Source of the DNA: Hyperoplus lanceolatus
Lineage: Eukaryota > Chordata > Actinopteri > Uranoscopiformes > Ammodytidae
DNA length: 64,000 bases
Reading direction: 5' to 3'
NCBI GenBank assembly: GCA_026929865.2
Contig: CM049409.1
Coordinates: 10,604,952 to 10,668,951 of the forward strand
The first letter of the stretch is position 1. The number at the start of each line of letters is the position of its first letter. A program made the position numbers and the translations under genes. Below the pieces are notes generated by a model, which saw only the letters and a program-made list of their open reading frames with translations, did no database searches and was not told where the DNA came from. Positions 1 through 10,202 of this stretch are shown here, one piece after another.

Positions 1-693
1 AAATAATGTTGAAAGGTTTGACTTAATTTTTACTACTGCAATTACATTTGTGTTATTACAGAGAGAGTTAAGTACTGAAAGAAGGTTCAGTTGGGTACTG
101 GTACCGAATTTCAGAGACAGATATCAGCTTAAATGTGAACTGTATCCACTATCCAACCCCAAAGAAGTCTGATTGCATTTATATGTGCCACACCTGTGCA
201 TACAATTTTACACATGTGCCTTCATAGACTCCGTCAAGCAGTAGTGTACAGGCTGTAAAAATATCTACTTTCTCTATTCAATGGGGTCTTTGTTGCAGCA
301 TTCGGCTGCTTCACATACATTTTCAACCCAGACACAAACTAAACTGAAGGACTAGACAACAAAATACTACCAAAGCAGATACATTCGGGGCATGACAGAG
401 GTGACAGTGCTTTCAAACAAAGCCACCCAAGGCCTTCTCAACGAATGGAGCACAATATGTTAACAATGGTCAGCAAAGCTTTGCTGCAGTGGGTGTGCGT
501 CAACATTTGATTTGTGCAGCAGTGACCTGCCTTGACTGTAAGTCTCACAGTTCCCCTGCCATGCACTTGTCTGGCTTCTGATACATTTATGTTTTTCATT
601 TCTGGTTTATGGTTGTCACTCACGTTACTTATGTCACATCTATTCAAAACGTGAAAAACAATTAAATATTTGAACTGTATTGTGCATACAGGT
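1..693. other. Unique AT-rich DNA, no gene seen
   Basis: No open frame here has protein-like character, no terminal repeats are visible and no RNA gene was recognised. The last five bases, CAGGT at 689-693, are the left target-site duplication of the solo LTR that follows. Confidence 0.6.
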
Positions 694-733
694 TGTTACG
701 GCTCCCGCCTTGTTTTCTCTCCTCCTGTTCCCT

Positions 734-795
<62 letters not shown>

Positions 796-1220
796 GGTGT
801 CCTGATTAGGGGGCAGGTGCTCCTGTGGAGCTTAAAGGCGTGGCCTGTGCCGGTGGCGGGTCTCTCACTCAGCGCGAACTGCTCCCAACTGCTGACCTGC
901 TCCACGCTGCTCTTACTTTGTCTTATGGTTTAGATTAATGGAGGGCTGTTAGTTGGTGTTCTGTTTGTTTTGATCGTAGTTTTAGAGGGGCCGGGGTATA
1001 GTTTATCTGGAGGAAGACCTGGGCAATAATGCAGTCCAACTGTGGCTGTCCTAGGCTTCCTCCCGTTTACCCTTTTTCTTTTACAGCCCTCCGGTTGAGT
1101 TGAGTTGTGGGATTGATTTAATAAATTACCTTATGGTTTTAAACGTTGATTCTTGGTTTCATTGTGGTTTATTTCATGTGCACAGGCTGGTTAACGAGCC
1201 TGGTATGGCCGGCCGTAACA
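694..1220. mobile_element. Solo LTR of an LTR retrotransposon, copy 1
   Basis: The segment begins TGTTACGGC and ends GCCGTAACA, so it has the TG...CA termini typical of LTRs. It is flanked on both sides by the same 5 bp, CAGGT (689-693 and 1221-1225), which fits integrase-made target duplication. It carries a CT microsatellite (737-792) near the left end and an AATAAA-type polyadenylation signal near 1119. A second copy lies at 37608-38025 with its own 5-bp duplication, which makes the boundaries firm. There is no internal coding region next to either copy, so both are fossils left by LTR-LTR recombination. The family (Ty3-like or other) cannot be told from the LTR alone. Confidence 0.8.
737..792. 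repeat. (CT)n microsatellite inside solo LTR
   Basis: A near-perfect dinucleotide CT tract of about 56 bp. The sister LTR at 37608 has only a short CT tract at the same place, so the tract has expanded or contracted since the copies separated. Confidence 0.9.
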
Positions 1221-1225
1221 CAGGT

Positions 1226-1875
1226 TACATGATCAACAGGCCATTTGAAGTATAGTGTGTCTTGTGGTGAGGCAGATGACATGCTTAAAATCCCCTTGAG
1301 ATCTATAACACATCTTATTGACCGGTAAACTGCACTAATCAATAAAAGATGGACATTAAAGCATATGACAAGAAGCCTCTGGACGAATGTTAGGTTCCAT
1401 GTCGTAAATGGCAAGAATTCTGAGATACATAATGCTGTTTGCCAACAATAAAATGTAAATGTAATGCAGGTGCCAATAGTAAAATGTAGATGCGTTAAAA
1501 CAAGAACACATCTGAGGACTTACTTGTTAACCTTCTTCCCAAGTGAGACGGCAGAGGCATCAGGAACAAGTGAAACAACGTCAACTGTACAACCTTGACT
1601 GACAGCCTCAAGCCACATACTGAAGGTGATAATCGCTACATGGGAAAATATACACTATACTGAGTCCCTCTGGCCACTAACAGATGAAGGAGCGACTCAG
1701 TTTTATTCAAAACAATTAGAACATTTTCAAAATAACATGTCAGACAAAATGTATTAGGGTGTTTAACTCTCACGGACAAACTCGCTGTTTACAAATAGCC
1801 ATGTTTAGATGTGAAAGGAAAGGAGAATGTACAAGAACAACTACACATATTTTTTCTCCTTTCAAATATTGAATC
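1226..1875. other. Unique DNA, no gene seen
   Basis: The stretch between the solo LTR and the TTAA MITE shows no coding, RNA or repeat signature that I can support. Confidence 0.55.
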
Positions 1876-1885
1876 TTAAAGGCTT

Positions 1886-1932
1886 ACTTTGTAAATATTA
1901 CTGTGGTGACATCACAGTAATATTTACAAAGT
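1886..1932. repeat. Perfect 20-bp inverted repeat (hairpin 1)
   Basis: The arm 1886-1905 (begins ACTTTGTAAAT) is the exact reverse complement of 1913-1932, with a 7-base loop. It lies inside the TTAA MITE. Confidence 0.9.
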
Positions 1933-1934
1933 AC

Positions 1935-2002
1935 GTTTTTTTTAACCCTATATTTCTCTTTCTGTGATGTCACGAGAAAGAGAAATATAGGGTTAAAAAA
2001 AC
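1935..2002. repeat. About 28-bp inverted repeat (hairpin 2)
   Basis: The arm from 1935 to about 1963 (T-rich, then AACCCTATATTTCTC) pairs with 1975-2002, leaving a loop of about 11 bases that contains GTGATGTCAC. The pairing is near perfect apart from the length of the T/A run. It follows hairpin 1 directly, inside the same MITE. Confidence 0.85.
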
Positions 2003-2125
2003 ACTCTTTCTGCCTTTTCTCAGGCTGGGATGAACCGATTTTAATTTTTTTTTGCACATTTATACTACATAGGATCTCAGAATTCAATACACCTTCATAT
2101 TCAAACCGGTGAAGTAGGCCTTTAA

Positions 2126-3552
2126 GGGTCCACACAGAGGTGTAGCCATGAGTTAAGGTACCGTATTGTTGAAGTTGAAGCCACCATGCTGTGGTGTAGT
2201 GGCACTGCTACTGTATGTTACAATATACCATTCTATATTCAGATTACTGCACACCTGTGTGCTCAAATTCACACTGCTGAGTTACAGGCATGAGTAACCT
2301 CAGGTTTTCAGGCGTCAACAGCCCTCCATTTCTACTAGTGTGATAAAAATTCATTTCCAAGTTAATTCCAGCGCTCTGGAACACAAACAAGACAGATGTT
2401 TCAGGCATGCCAGGGGCAGTAACTTGATGTGACCCCAGTTTATTTTTTTAAATTATTTTTCCTGACCAAAATATCTTTAGTAACGCAGCAAATGCTCCAA
2501 AATGTTGGTGTAAACACATTCAAAAAGTCCCTGAGCAAGACAGCTAAGCTCTGTCTGCTGGATAATTCCCCTATAGCAGACGCTTTGCTCTCACAGTAAT
2601 GTCTGTGCAACAGATAACTGCCTTCAGATATTTACACAAGCAGGATAGTGTTGTATGAAATATGTGACATACATTTAATTTGGCTTAAAATGTACAATGA
2701 GTGTTGTGACAAACATTAGATTAGATAAAATAGGAAACATTCAAAGGCTGCTTAACTCTTCTTGACAAGCATTTTCACACACCTGTCAGCCTCAGGCCAC
2801 TCACACTTTCCTTTGTTTACTTATCCAATTTAAAAAAGTGACAACTCCCTCCTACTTCATACACTTCAGGCAAGAGAGCCAAAACGAGCATTTCTTTTTT
2901 ATAGTTAAGTGGCGGCCAATCATCAGCAGGCTTTTAACTAAAATCGACCACACCTGTAGGACACCAGGAGCTCATGCCACTCACATGAACCACTGCATTG
3001 ACCAACTACAATCCACTCAACACCACTTGACTTTTATATCTAGCCTATTTGCAACATTTTTATCAATGAAACATTCCCTCTAGGTTTCTTGTGTTTAATA
3101 CAACTACTAGCCTGTCTCCCTCAGGTAGCTTGAAAATTAATCAGATCAGAACATAACTACAATGAACACATTGAAGCTATGTACACTACGGCGGGTATTG
3201 CAAAATTTAAACAAATACAATCAACAGGAAAGCTGGCTAATAAATGCACAGACGTTACTGTTAACTGCCAGATCCTCAGTACACACTGGTTTATTAATAT
3301 GTTTAGCTTTATTCAAACTTTCCCTGTTTTTGTCTTGTTATTTGTGTGCAAGTGTTAATAGTCGATGAATCAAGAAAACACTCAACACAATAACTAAAGG
3401 TGAATTTAATGATTATCGAGAATGTGTGTACAGTAAGTGTGTGTATGGGTGTGTTTACTCTACCCTATTTGTTGTATGCTTGACCAAAAGCATATGTCCA
3501 CTGTGATTTGAGGGGTGCAGTAGTAGTACTGTAGAAGCACATCATTCTAGTT
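2126..3552. other. Unique DNA, no gene seen
   Basis: Several short open frames occur but none shows domain-like sequence. I see no repeats with clear ends. Confidence 0.5.
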
Positions 3553-4254
3553 TTATTCATTTTCTCCACCAGTCACATTTTCATATAAAGAGCTAACATC
3601 CTTGTGTCCCCTGAAGAACAGCTGCTCTCGTTTCCTCGTTATTATGCGGTGTTTGTTTTGGAAGGAGTGGAAGAGAACGAGGAATATCCTCGGCCGTTTG
3701 GGGCTGGGGCCGGAGTCCGCGGTCAGCTTGGGTCCCACTTGATGCGCACGGGAGAGAATGACGGGATGCGGGAAGAATTCTTTTCCCAGGACTTCCTCGA
3801 AAAACTCAGCCATGAACTTAACTGTGTCCGGCCCCTCCAGATTCTCAGGGATGCCAAAAAATCGCAGATTGGACCTGCGGGAGCGATTTTCTAAGTCCTC
3901 CACATTGTTTTTTAGCCTCTCGTTGTCAGCTACAAGTGCGCCGCATGTTGTTTCGATAGCCTCGAACCTGTCGCTATGGTTGTTTAGCCCTTCTTCCATG
4001 TCATGAATGCGTTCTTCGTGGGAATCAAGAGACGACTTTACCCGCTGAAAGGATGCCGAGATTGGTGCCAGTGCCACGCCTAGTGCTTTTTTCAGGCTTT
4101 TTTCCATTGACTGTGCGAGGTCGGAAAGAAGCACCGAGTGGAGCTGAGCAAAATCAGCAGGTAACCTCGAGCTTGGGCTAGCTTGTGCGTCCATGTTGTC
4201 TTCACTTGTAGCATCTTCGTCCATTTCGGCAGAAGAGCTGACATCCTATTGGAC
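3553..4254 (-). pseudogene. L1-type LINE ORF1 fragment
   Basis: A 223-residue minus-strand frame (4224 to 3553) resembles the ORF1 protein of fish L1-group LINEs, an RNA-binding chaperone of the retrotransposition particle. From about residue 45 to 115 it has heptad-like coiled-coil sequence (HEERIHDMEEGL, then DNERLKNNVEDLENRSRRSNLRFFGIPE). The NRSRRSNLR-FFGIPE block is the start of the RNA-recognition-like domain. The end is abnormal: after about residue 180 the domain is cut short and jumps to HKDVSSLYENVT. No ORF2, reverse transcriptase or A-rich tail follows, so this is a truncated, internally rearranged remnant. Host gene status is unlikely. Confidence 0.75.
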
Positions 4255-4352
4255 AACATTACAGCTAGGCTTTGTGTCACTGTGATGGATATCTCTTTTT
4301 AAAAGGTACAGCAATTTGAAAGTAAACAGTACCTGCTGCTTTTTTACACCTG

Positions 4353-4353
<1 letters not shown>

Positions 4354-4409
<56 letters not shown>
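4354..4409. repeat. (CA)n microsatellite
   Basis: An uninterrupted CA tract of about 56 bp lying just upstream (in transcript sense) of the L1 ORF1 fragment. Confidence 0.95.
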
Positions 4410-4413
<4 letters not shown>

Positions 4414-4502
4414 AATAGACTGATCTGGTACCTGAAGCAATTCAGGCCGCATATGCTATCTCAGAATAAAATGCTAATTCTCTTTTTCCTCTCACTCACA
4501 AC

Positions 4503-4504
<2 letters not shown>

Positions 4505-4534
<30 letters not shown>
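4505..4534. repeat. (CA)n microsatellite
   Basis: An uninterrupted CA tract of about 30 bp. Confidence 0.95.
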
Positions 4535-4535
<1 letters not shown>

Positions 4536-6220
4536 GCATACGTATTGCGATTGTGTTTGGTGCATTTCAGGGTGAGGAAAGAGGGCGGGGGGAGTGGGGC
4601 ATGCGTTTGCAGCCATGCTGCAGTAATGGAACCAAAGACTGATGAGTGTGCATATCAGACTATTTACTCTCTGCCTGGCTCCAAAACAAAAAAACACAAC
4701 CCCCACTATCTTTCTTCAACCAGCCCTTTCAGCACGTCTCACAACATATGCCCTTCTGCCCCCCCCCCTCCCCGTCCTCCCTCTGAACCCTCTGAGTTAA
4801 TCATTTAGAAATAATTAAATTCAATAAAGCGGAACCGATTAAATAAGAAACAACAATTGGGAGTTAAGGGGCAGGATGTGTAGCAGTGGCTTCCTCCCCA
4901 ACTGTAAGCTGTAAAGAGCAAGTGACGTGCTAAAACAGAGATGGCAAGAGACAGACAGAGCGACAGAGAAAGAGGAATTACTTACAATAATTTACGAGGG
5001 GGGAGTGGAGGGAGACAAATGTGTGCAGCAATGACGGAGGATAAGAGAAAAGGTCACGGAATAAAAGGAGAAGTGTGAGAAGAGAGCAGAGAAGGCTGGA
5101 GGACTGGTTAAATAAAGGCTGCTGCCTAGTGATGGGTAGTGACGTAGGGCAGCGAGGGAGATCGAGGAGAGAGGCGAATAATGAGCATAGAGAAAGACAC
5201 CCCGTGCTTTACAACACAGCTGGAGGCACACAGGCAGACAAGGCACTGACACTAACTCACAAATACAAATGCAAACACATATTCTGCAGGTAAAGTAGAC
5301 CTCGTCTTAGACAGAACATTTTCTGTTCCCTCTGAACACATGCAAGTTCTGCCAAACTAAATTGTTGCTAGTTAAAGGCTGCGTTTCTATGTTTGACTTA
5401 TTATCAACGAATTCCATGGAACCATCCACAATGTGTCGTCTTTCAATACTTTCGGAATTCCCTATCCCCCGGCAGTCTGTAGCAGTCCAGAGCCCACCGC
5501 TTCCTACTGAATGTACATGTGTAGTTTCATTATGTTAATATAATTTCTAAAAGAACCGAGAACTTTAGTTTTTACATTTCCCATGTTCGATGTTACATAG
5601 GAAAATGTTAGCCAGTGCCACAATGTGTCCCACTGATATAATAGATAGTAATGGTTTCTGGACAACAATGGAGGTCCATGGCACAGAGGAATAAGCTACT
5701 GAGCTTCGGCTACGCATGGATACAAATTGTTATGATCAATTCCCTTTACCTCTTTTATGGAAGTTGCTGCAAATAAGAAAACATATCCCCAAACTCATCC
5801 TTTAAGGACAAAGTAAATTGGTTTAGTGGTTTATCCACAAATTGGATTCCTATTCCACTGCCTCCTCAGGGAAAAGCAGTACCAATATTGACCTTGATGA
5901 AGACTTATCACCTTCTTGCTGCAATTTACGCTGCAGCACCTAACTGCCACTTGATATATTTATGTATTCTCACAAAAAAACTAATAAAAAAAAATTGCGA
6001 TTCCTAGCGCACCTTGTTTTTTAAAAGTTGGGCTATAGTTCCAGTTGACATGTAGGGCTTTTCAAATATGTCATTTTCTAGGTTGGCTCCGTCCCCGGCG
6101 AACTCCCTCTTGGCCTTGCACTGGAGAAGATGCTATTGACCGGGCTGCACTGGATTGGACATAAACACTGTATTAGTGTGATTGGTTGGATAGAGCTGAT
6201 CCATGCTGGGGGCAGCCTGT
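4535..6220. other. Unique and purine-rich DNA, no gene seen
   Basis: This contains a pyrimidine-rich patch with a run of C near 4761 and a GA-rich patch at about 4930-5190. There are no supported coding regions. Confidence 0.5.
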
Positions 6221-6224
6221 CTGC

Positions 6225-6500
6225 CTGCCTGCTGCTGCTAACCAATCTCAGAGGGAAAATCAGAATTCAATTAGTCTGGCCAGAGGAGCTCTCTTTTGCT
6301 CTCTTTCGCTCCCTCTTATATACGTATGTTATCCCATCTCATGGCCTTTCTGCTAACTTGCTCTCTTTCTAGCCTCCCTATTCTCTTACTCCTTTTCCCC
6401 TATCTCAGTCAGAATTTCCATATGACTGCTGCTGCTAACCCCGACTCAAAGGGGATTGGGGAATTCAATTAGTCCCGCCTTAGGAGGAGCTCTCTCTTGT
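6225..6500. repeat. Imperfect direct repeat, about 70 bp, spaced 200 bp
   Basis: A block at about 6229-6295 (GCTGCTGCTAACC ... AATTCAATTAGTC ... GAGGAGCTCTCT) recurs at about 6427-6497 in the same order and orientation with scattered changes. The shared parts are GCTGCTGCTAACC, GAATTCAATTAGTC and AGGAGCTCTCT. This looks like an old local duplication. No coding capacity is seen. Confidence 0.65.
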
Positions 6501-7235
6501 TGACTATTCATTTTTGCATTCTTGCACTTCGGCTGATGGTCACTATGATTCTCTCTCCACTCTCTTCTCTCCCTCTCCTCAGATCTCCTCTGTTCTGCTC
6601 ATGCCCGCTCCCAGCTGTACTATAAATCCTTCGAGATGGAAGGAGAGGGCAAAGATGTAGGCCAAAGAAAGAAGGGAAAAAAACCTAGAGGAAGAAATTG
6701 AGAACGACTGCTGTAAGACGCAGTTGACATCAAGGAGGCTTTTAAAAAGAGAATGGGGGAAGATATAAGAGCTAGCAAAAGTAGAGATAGACCTGTAAAG
6801 AGGAATGGGTAACAGGTACAGTATAAATAACTGGTTATGATGGCAGCCAGAGAAACTGAGACACCGAAAAAACGAGAGCTTGGGGGAGGCGGAGAAATAC
6901 GAGACTAAAAGTGATGGACTACATAAATCGAATGAGACAATGGGACAAAGGAAATTCAAGATATGCAAATCATTACGTACAGTGGAAGCCAGAGAAATAT
7001 AGCATATGGAGCGACAAGAGAGAAGTAAAGAGAGAGAGTGGAGAGAAAATGTGGGACGCTGATATGAAATGTATTAGGCATGAATACCTCACTCCTGATG
7101 CGACAGATGTTTTGTAACTCAGTGATCACATCCCTCCACTCCTCGCTCCCTATGTCTTAGCCATTATCAGGCTCCTCTGTCTGTAAAACCCACAAAAAGC
7201 CTGCATTATCACGAACTCATACAATGTGACACGCA
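6501..7235. other. Purine-rich unique DNA, no gene seen
   Basis: Mostly GA-rich sequence. An open frame of 129 codons on the minus strand at 6579-6968 is a by-product of the skewed composition and has no recognisable domain. Confidence 0.5.
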
Positions 7236-7311
7236 GCGACAGTGGTGAATTCGATTCACGCAGTTGTCAGACGTTGTCTTCCCAACGAACTGATGTGCTA
7301 TCCACCATCGC
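7236..7311 (-). repeat. tRNA-like remnant (tRNA pseudogene or SINE head)
   Basis: Read on the minus strand, the segment has a box-A-like stretch (GGTGGATAGCAC), a hairpin CGTTG-GGAAGA-CAACG where an anticodon arm would be, and a box-B-like GAATCGAATTC with flanking GTGA/TCAC pairing. The ends (GCGATGGTGG and CCACTGTCGC) can pair except at two positions. The stems are imperfect and the anticodon is unclear, so it is not a working tRNA. It is more likely a decayed tRNA gene or the head of a tRNA-derived SINE. Chance similarity remains possible. Confidence 0.35.
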
Positions 7312-9370
7312 AGCAGAGAAACGAGTCAGACCAACCTGTTGACAATTTTATTGCTTTTAGTCTTCAGTAGAAAAACACTGCAGGTTATATTAATACGTTG
7401 GGCTTCATCAAAAGACAAATGCCGGACAAATATCTTTCCTCGATTTACTTAGGGTTTTCTGGATATCAAGACAGACCAGTTCTTCATACAGCAATATTAC
7501 CAGCCAAGGCAGGCTCATATTCTGGGTCATAAACCCAGGTTATTATGAAGGCTCACTTCATTGTAATACACATGTGAACATCACCTTCCAGACAGGCTTT
7601 ACTCAGCTATATCATAGTTTCTTTGTACTATTATACTGTGACCACAAGTCAAGTTAAACATGGGCTGTGTGTAGACATCATATACTGCTAAGCCATTTTT
7701 AATTGCATTTTAAATGTTAATCAAAAGCACCTTGTTCCTATTGTAAAGCTCATTCAAGACTGGAGATTAACACTGTGCTACAGCTCCATGTAGAGTTAGC
7801 CCATGCTATTTGATTTCTACAATGTAATCTCTGAACAGCCTTAACAGATGCATGATAATAATGGAGATGAAAGACGGATCAGAAGCAGCCCTTTGGCATA
7901 ATGGTCACCATTCCAACACCATGAAAATGGATTTGTTACGTTACTTTTGTGGCATTGTTGCAGATTTGTTAATTGTTGGAACTAAAGCCAACACAACAAC
8001 ACCTGTACTAATTCATAAGATGTTGCTGTAGAAACATTCATGGCAAGGGCTCAAACAAAGCTGCTGATGCCACAAGGAGATAACCCGCCGCCACCAGTCT
8101 TGATTAGCATTCTGCATGGGAAAGATAAGATGGCATGGTGGAAGACTGGGGAGTTAAAGGGTTTTCAAGACCAATCGTTCTCTACATCTTTTTTCTCTTT
8201 TGAAGGGAATTGCCTTGGAGTAAGCAAATACAATTTGTGGTATTTTCTTTCTGGGTGTGCGCGAGTGTGTGTGAAGGTTCACCTGCCTGACAGAAGGCAC
8301 AAGAAAGAAGGGGAAGAGGCAAATGAAAATGTTTGCGCTGTGCACATGTATTTGTGTCTGTGTGAGAGCAAGCCATCGAAATCCTGAGAGAAAAAGTCTG
8401 TTTCTTATCTGTCCTCATTTTTCAAGAGGGGGATGAAAGCAATCTTCAAATGGCATCTGCAGTCGAGGAGCACTTGAACCCAATCAACACCCGTCAGATC
8501 CAAATGGACCACAGGAGATTTTCTGTGGTGAAGGAAGCTTAATGCCAATCACACCAAACACTCACATTCACACACATCAATCAGGTGGTCTTATACGGCC
8601 TGGGGCAATAAAGGCACTAAAACCGAACACCGGTTGCTCCTCTGGAGGAACAACCAAACACACCCTCCAAGAGTGAATAGACAGCTTTGGGCAGCAACTT
8701 CTGCAGGAAACCTGTAGGTATAAGGCAAATCACAGGGGACAGCCACAAGCCTATAACTGGCTGTTCATTTGTTTCGCTGCCAAAAAAGATGCTTGTCTCC
8801 TGTTTGTCCTCCCATGACTGCTGGCGACACCTTGGCAGGATACCCATGACTTCACATCCTCCTCTATCATCTGCAAGGTTTTCCAAGTTTCTATTAATCA
8901 GAACTTCAGACGCCACTTTGCCAATACATCTCATATTCAGGCCATTGGAATATTTAGTGCTGAATGTCATCAGCAGTGCAAGCAGAGACAGCAGTACACT
9001 CTGTATCGCTGGTGTGATAATGAACAACGTTTGTCAAATTAAAAAAAAAAATTGTGGGTTGTCCATTTGCCAGCCATAAGCTGGTGACATCATGCAAATT
9101 ATCACAGTAACATAATGTTCGTTTAGATTACTAAATCATTAGTTCAACATTCAGATTTATTGGGGTGGTGTGGGAGAGGGGTTCTTTAGTATCGGCAGTA
9201 GATATAAAACTATTTGAGGCAAATGTATGATTTGGCATTAAATAGAATTACCATAGGGAAGCTTGGTCCAGTAAGGAAATGTCTCTCCCGCATGATCAAA
9301 TGGACTGTTTTGGTCCTTTGGTGAATTCCACTCAAATATCTAAATGTTAAATTTGTTGAAAAAATGTATC
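7312..9370. other. Unique DNA, no gene seen
   Basis: Two overlapping frames on opposite strands (8617-9027 and 8687-9079) are unusually long for random DNA but show no domain. No repeat boundaries were found. Confidence 0.45.
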
Positions 9371-9376
9371 TGTATC

Positions 9377-9412
9377 TGTGTGCGTGCGTGTGTGTGTGTG
9401 TGTGTGTGTGTA
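9377..9412. repeat. (TG)n microsatellite
   Basis: A TG tract with a few interruptions (TGCG units at the left end). Confidence 0.9.
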
Positions 9413-9931
9413 TACGTGTGGATGTGTTTGTGTGTGTGGATGAATGAGAGACAGAAACCATGTAAAGTGGTTTGGAAAAAAGCGCTATTTAAGTGCAGTT
9501 CATTTACCATTTGTAGTTCTCATTGTTCTGCCCAAAACTCAGTGATTATCTACGTTCCAAACATGACTTACCATGTCAGTCTTTGACCGAAGGTGATTAT
9601 TACTTTAATGATCTCATCAAAAGAATGCAATTTCTAGTCTGTAGGGATTTGGCAGCTCAATTGTGTTTTCTCTTCCCAACGGAGCCTTGAGGCATCGCTA
9701 CCTGGAGCGGCCTGGAATGCACCAACTCTTACCCTAACCATAACTATAACCTTAACTGTTGTCCTCTCAACAGTGCCTTCCAGCTGCCTTCCATTGGGAA
9801 GACAAACCACCAAAGACCGATTTGGATTCTGGACATAAATTAACAATGCATTTTCTCCATTTGAAGCAGTTTTTAGTTCTATATGTGTATTCATTTATTC
9901 AGCGCAGCTTCCTACATATTTGTATGATTAA

Positions 9932-10198
9932 AGCTGGGGTATGTGATTTCTGATTGGTCAAAATGAACACGAGTGGTACACTTAGACCAATCAGAGCGAG
10001 GCTCCGATTCAAAAAATTCTCTGTTCTCATTGGCTGTTGGGACTGTCCATTCACTTTGGCACCGACGTTATCGGTGTAGAGCGTGCCAGGCAGGGACCAT
10101 AGGGGAGGGACCAAAGAGAACAAGTGGAGCGGTTGAGGTATTTGGATTCAAATCTCTATCCCAACTGCTATTTTCTCCTCAAATTCTCCACCCCAGCT
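9932..10198. mobile_element. TTAA-target MITE, second family
   Basis: A 267-bp non-coding element flanked by TTAA at 9928-9931 and 10199-10202. Its short terminal inverted repeat is AGCTGGGGT on the left and ACCCCAGCT on the right. Near the left end there is an internal palindrome, TGATTGGTC ... GACCAATCA. The internal sequence has no similarity that I can see to the MITE at 1880 or to the pair at 37125 and 56212, so this is a separate family. TTAA flanks suggest mobilisation by a piggyBac- or Kolobok-type transposase; no such gene is in the window. Confidence 0.65.
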
Positions 10199-10202
10199 TT
10201 AA

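Larger units (their letters stand above)
1880..2121. mobile_element. TTAA-target MITE with two internal hairpins
   Basis: A 242-bp non-coding element flanked by TTAA at 1876-1879 and 2122-2125. Its ends are near-inverted repeats: AGGCTTACTTTG on the left and the complement of GAAGTAGGCCT on the right. TTAA target duplications are known for piggyBac and Kolobok transposases; the AGG terminus fits Kolobok slightly better, but this is inference. Inside are two separate strong palindromes, listed below. No transposase is encoded, so the element would depend on one elsewhere. Confidence 0.7.

Noticed and set aside
8617-9079. Overlapping frames of 136 and 130 codons on opposite strands as a possible gene
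   Set aside because: Neither strand shows a recognisable motif, and overlap of this kind is expected where stop codons are locally rare.
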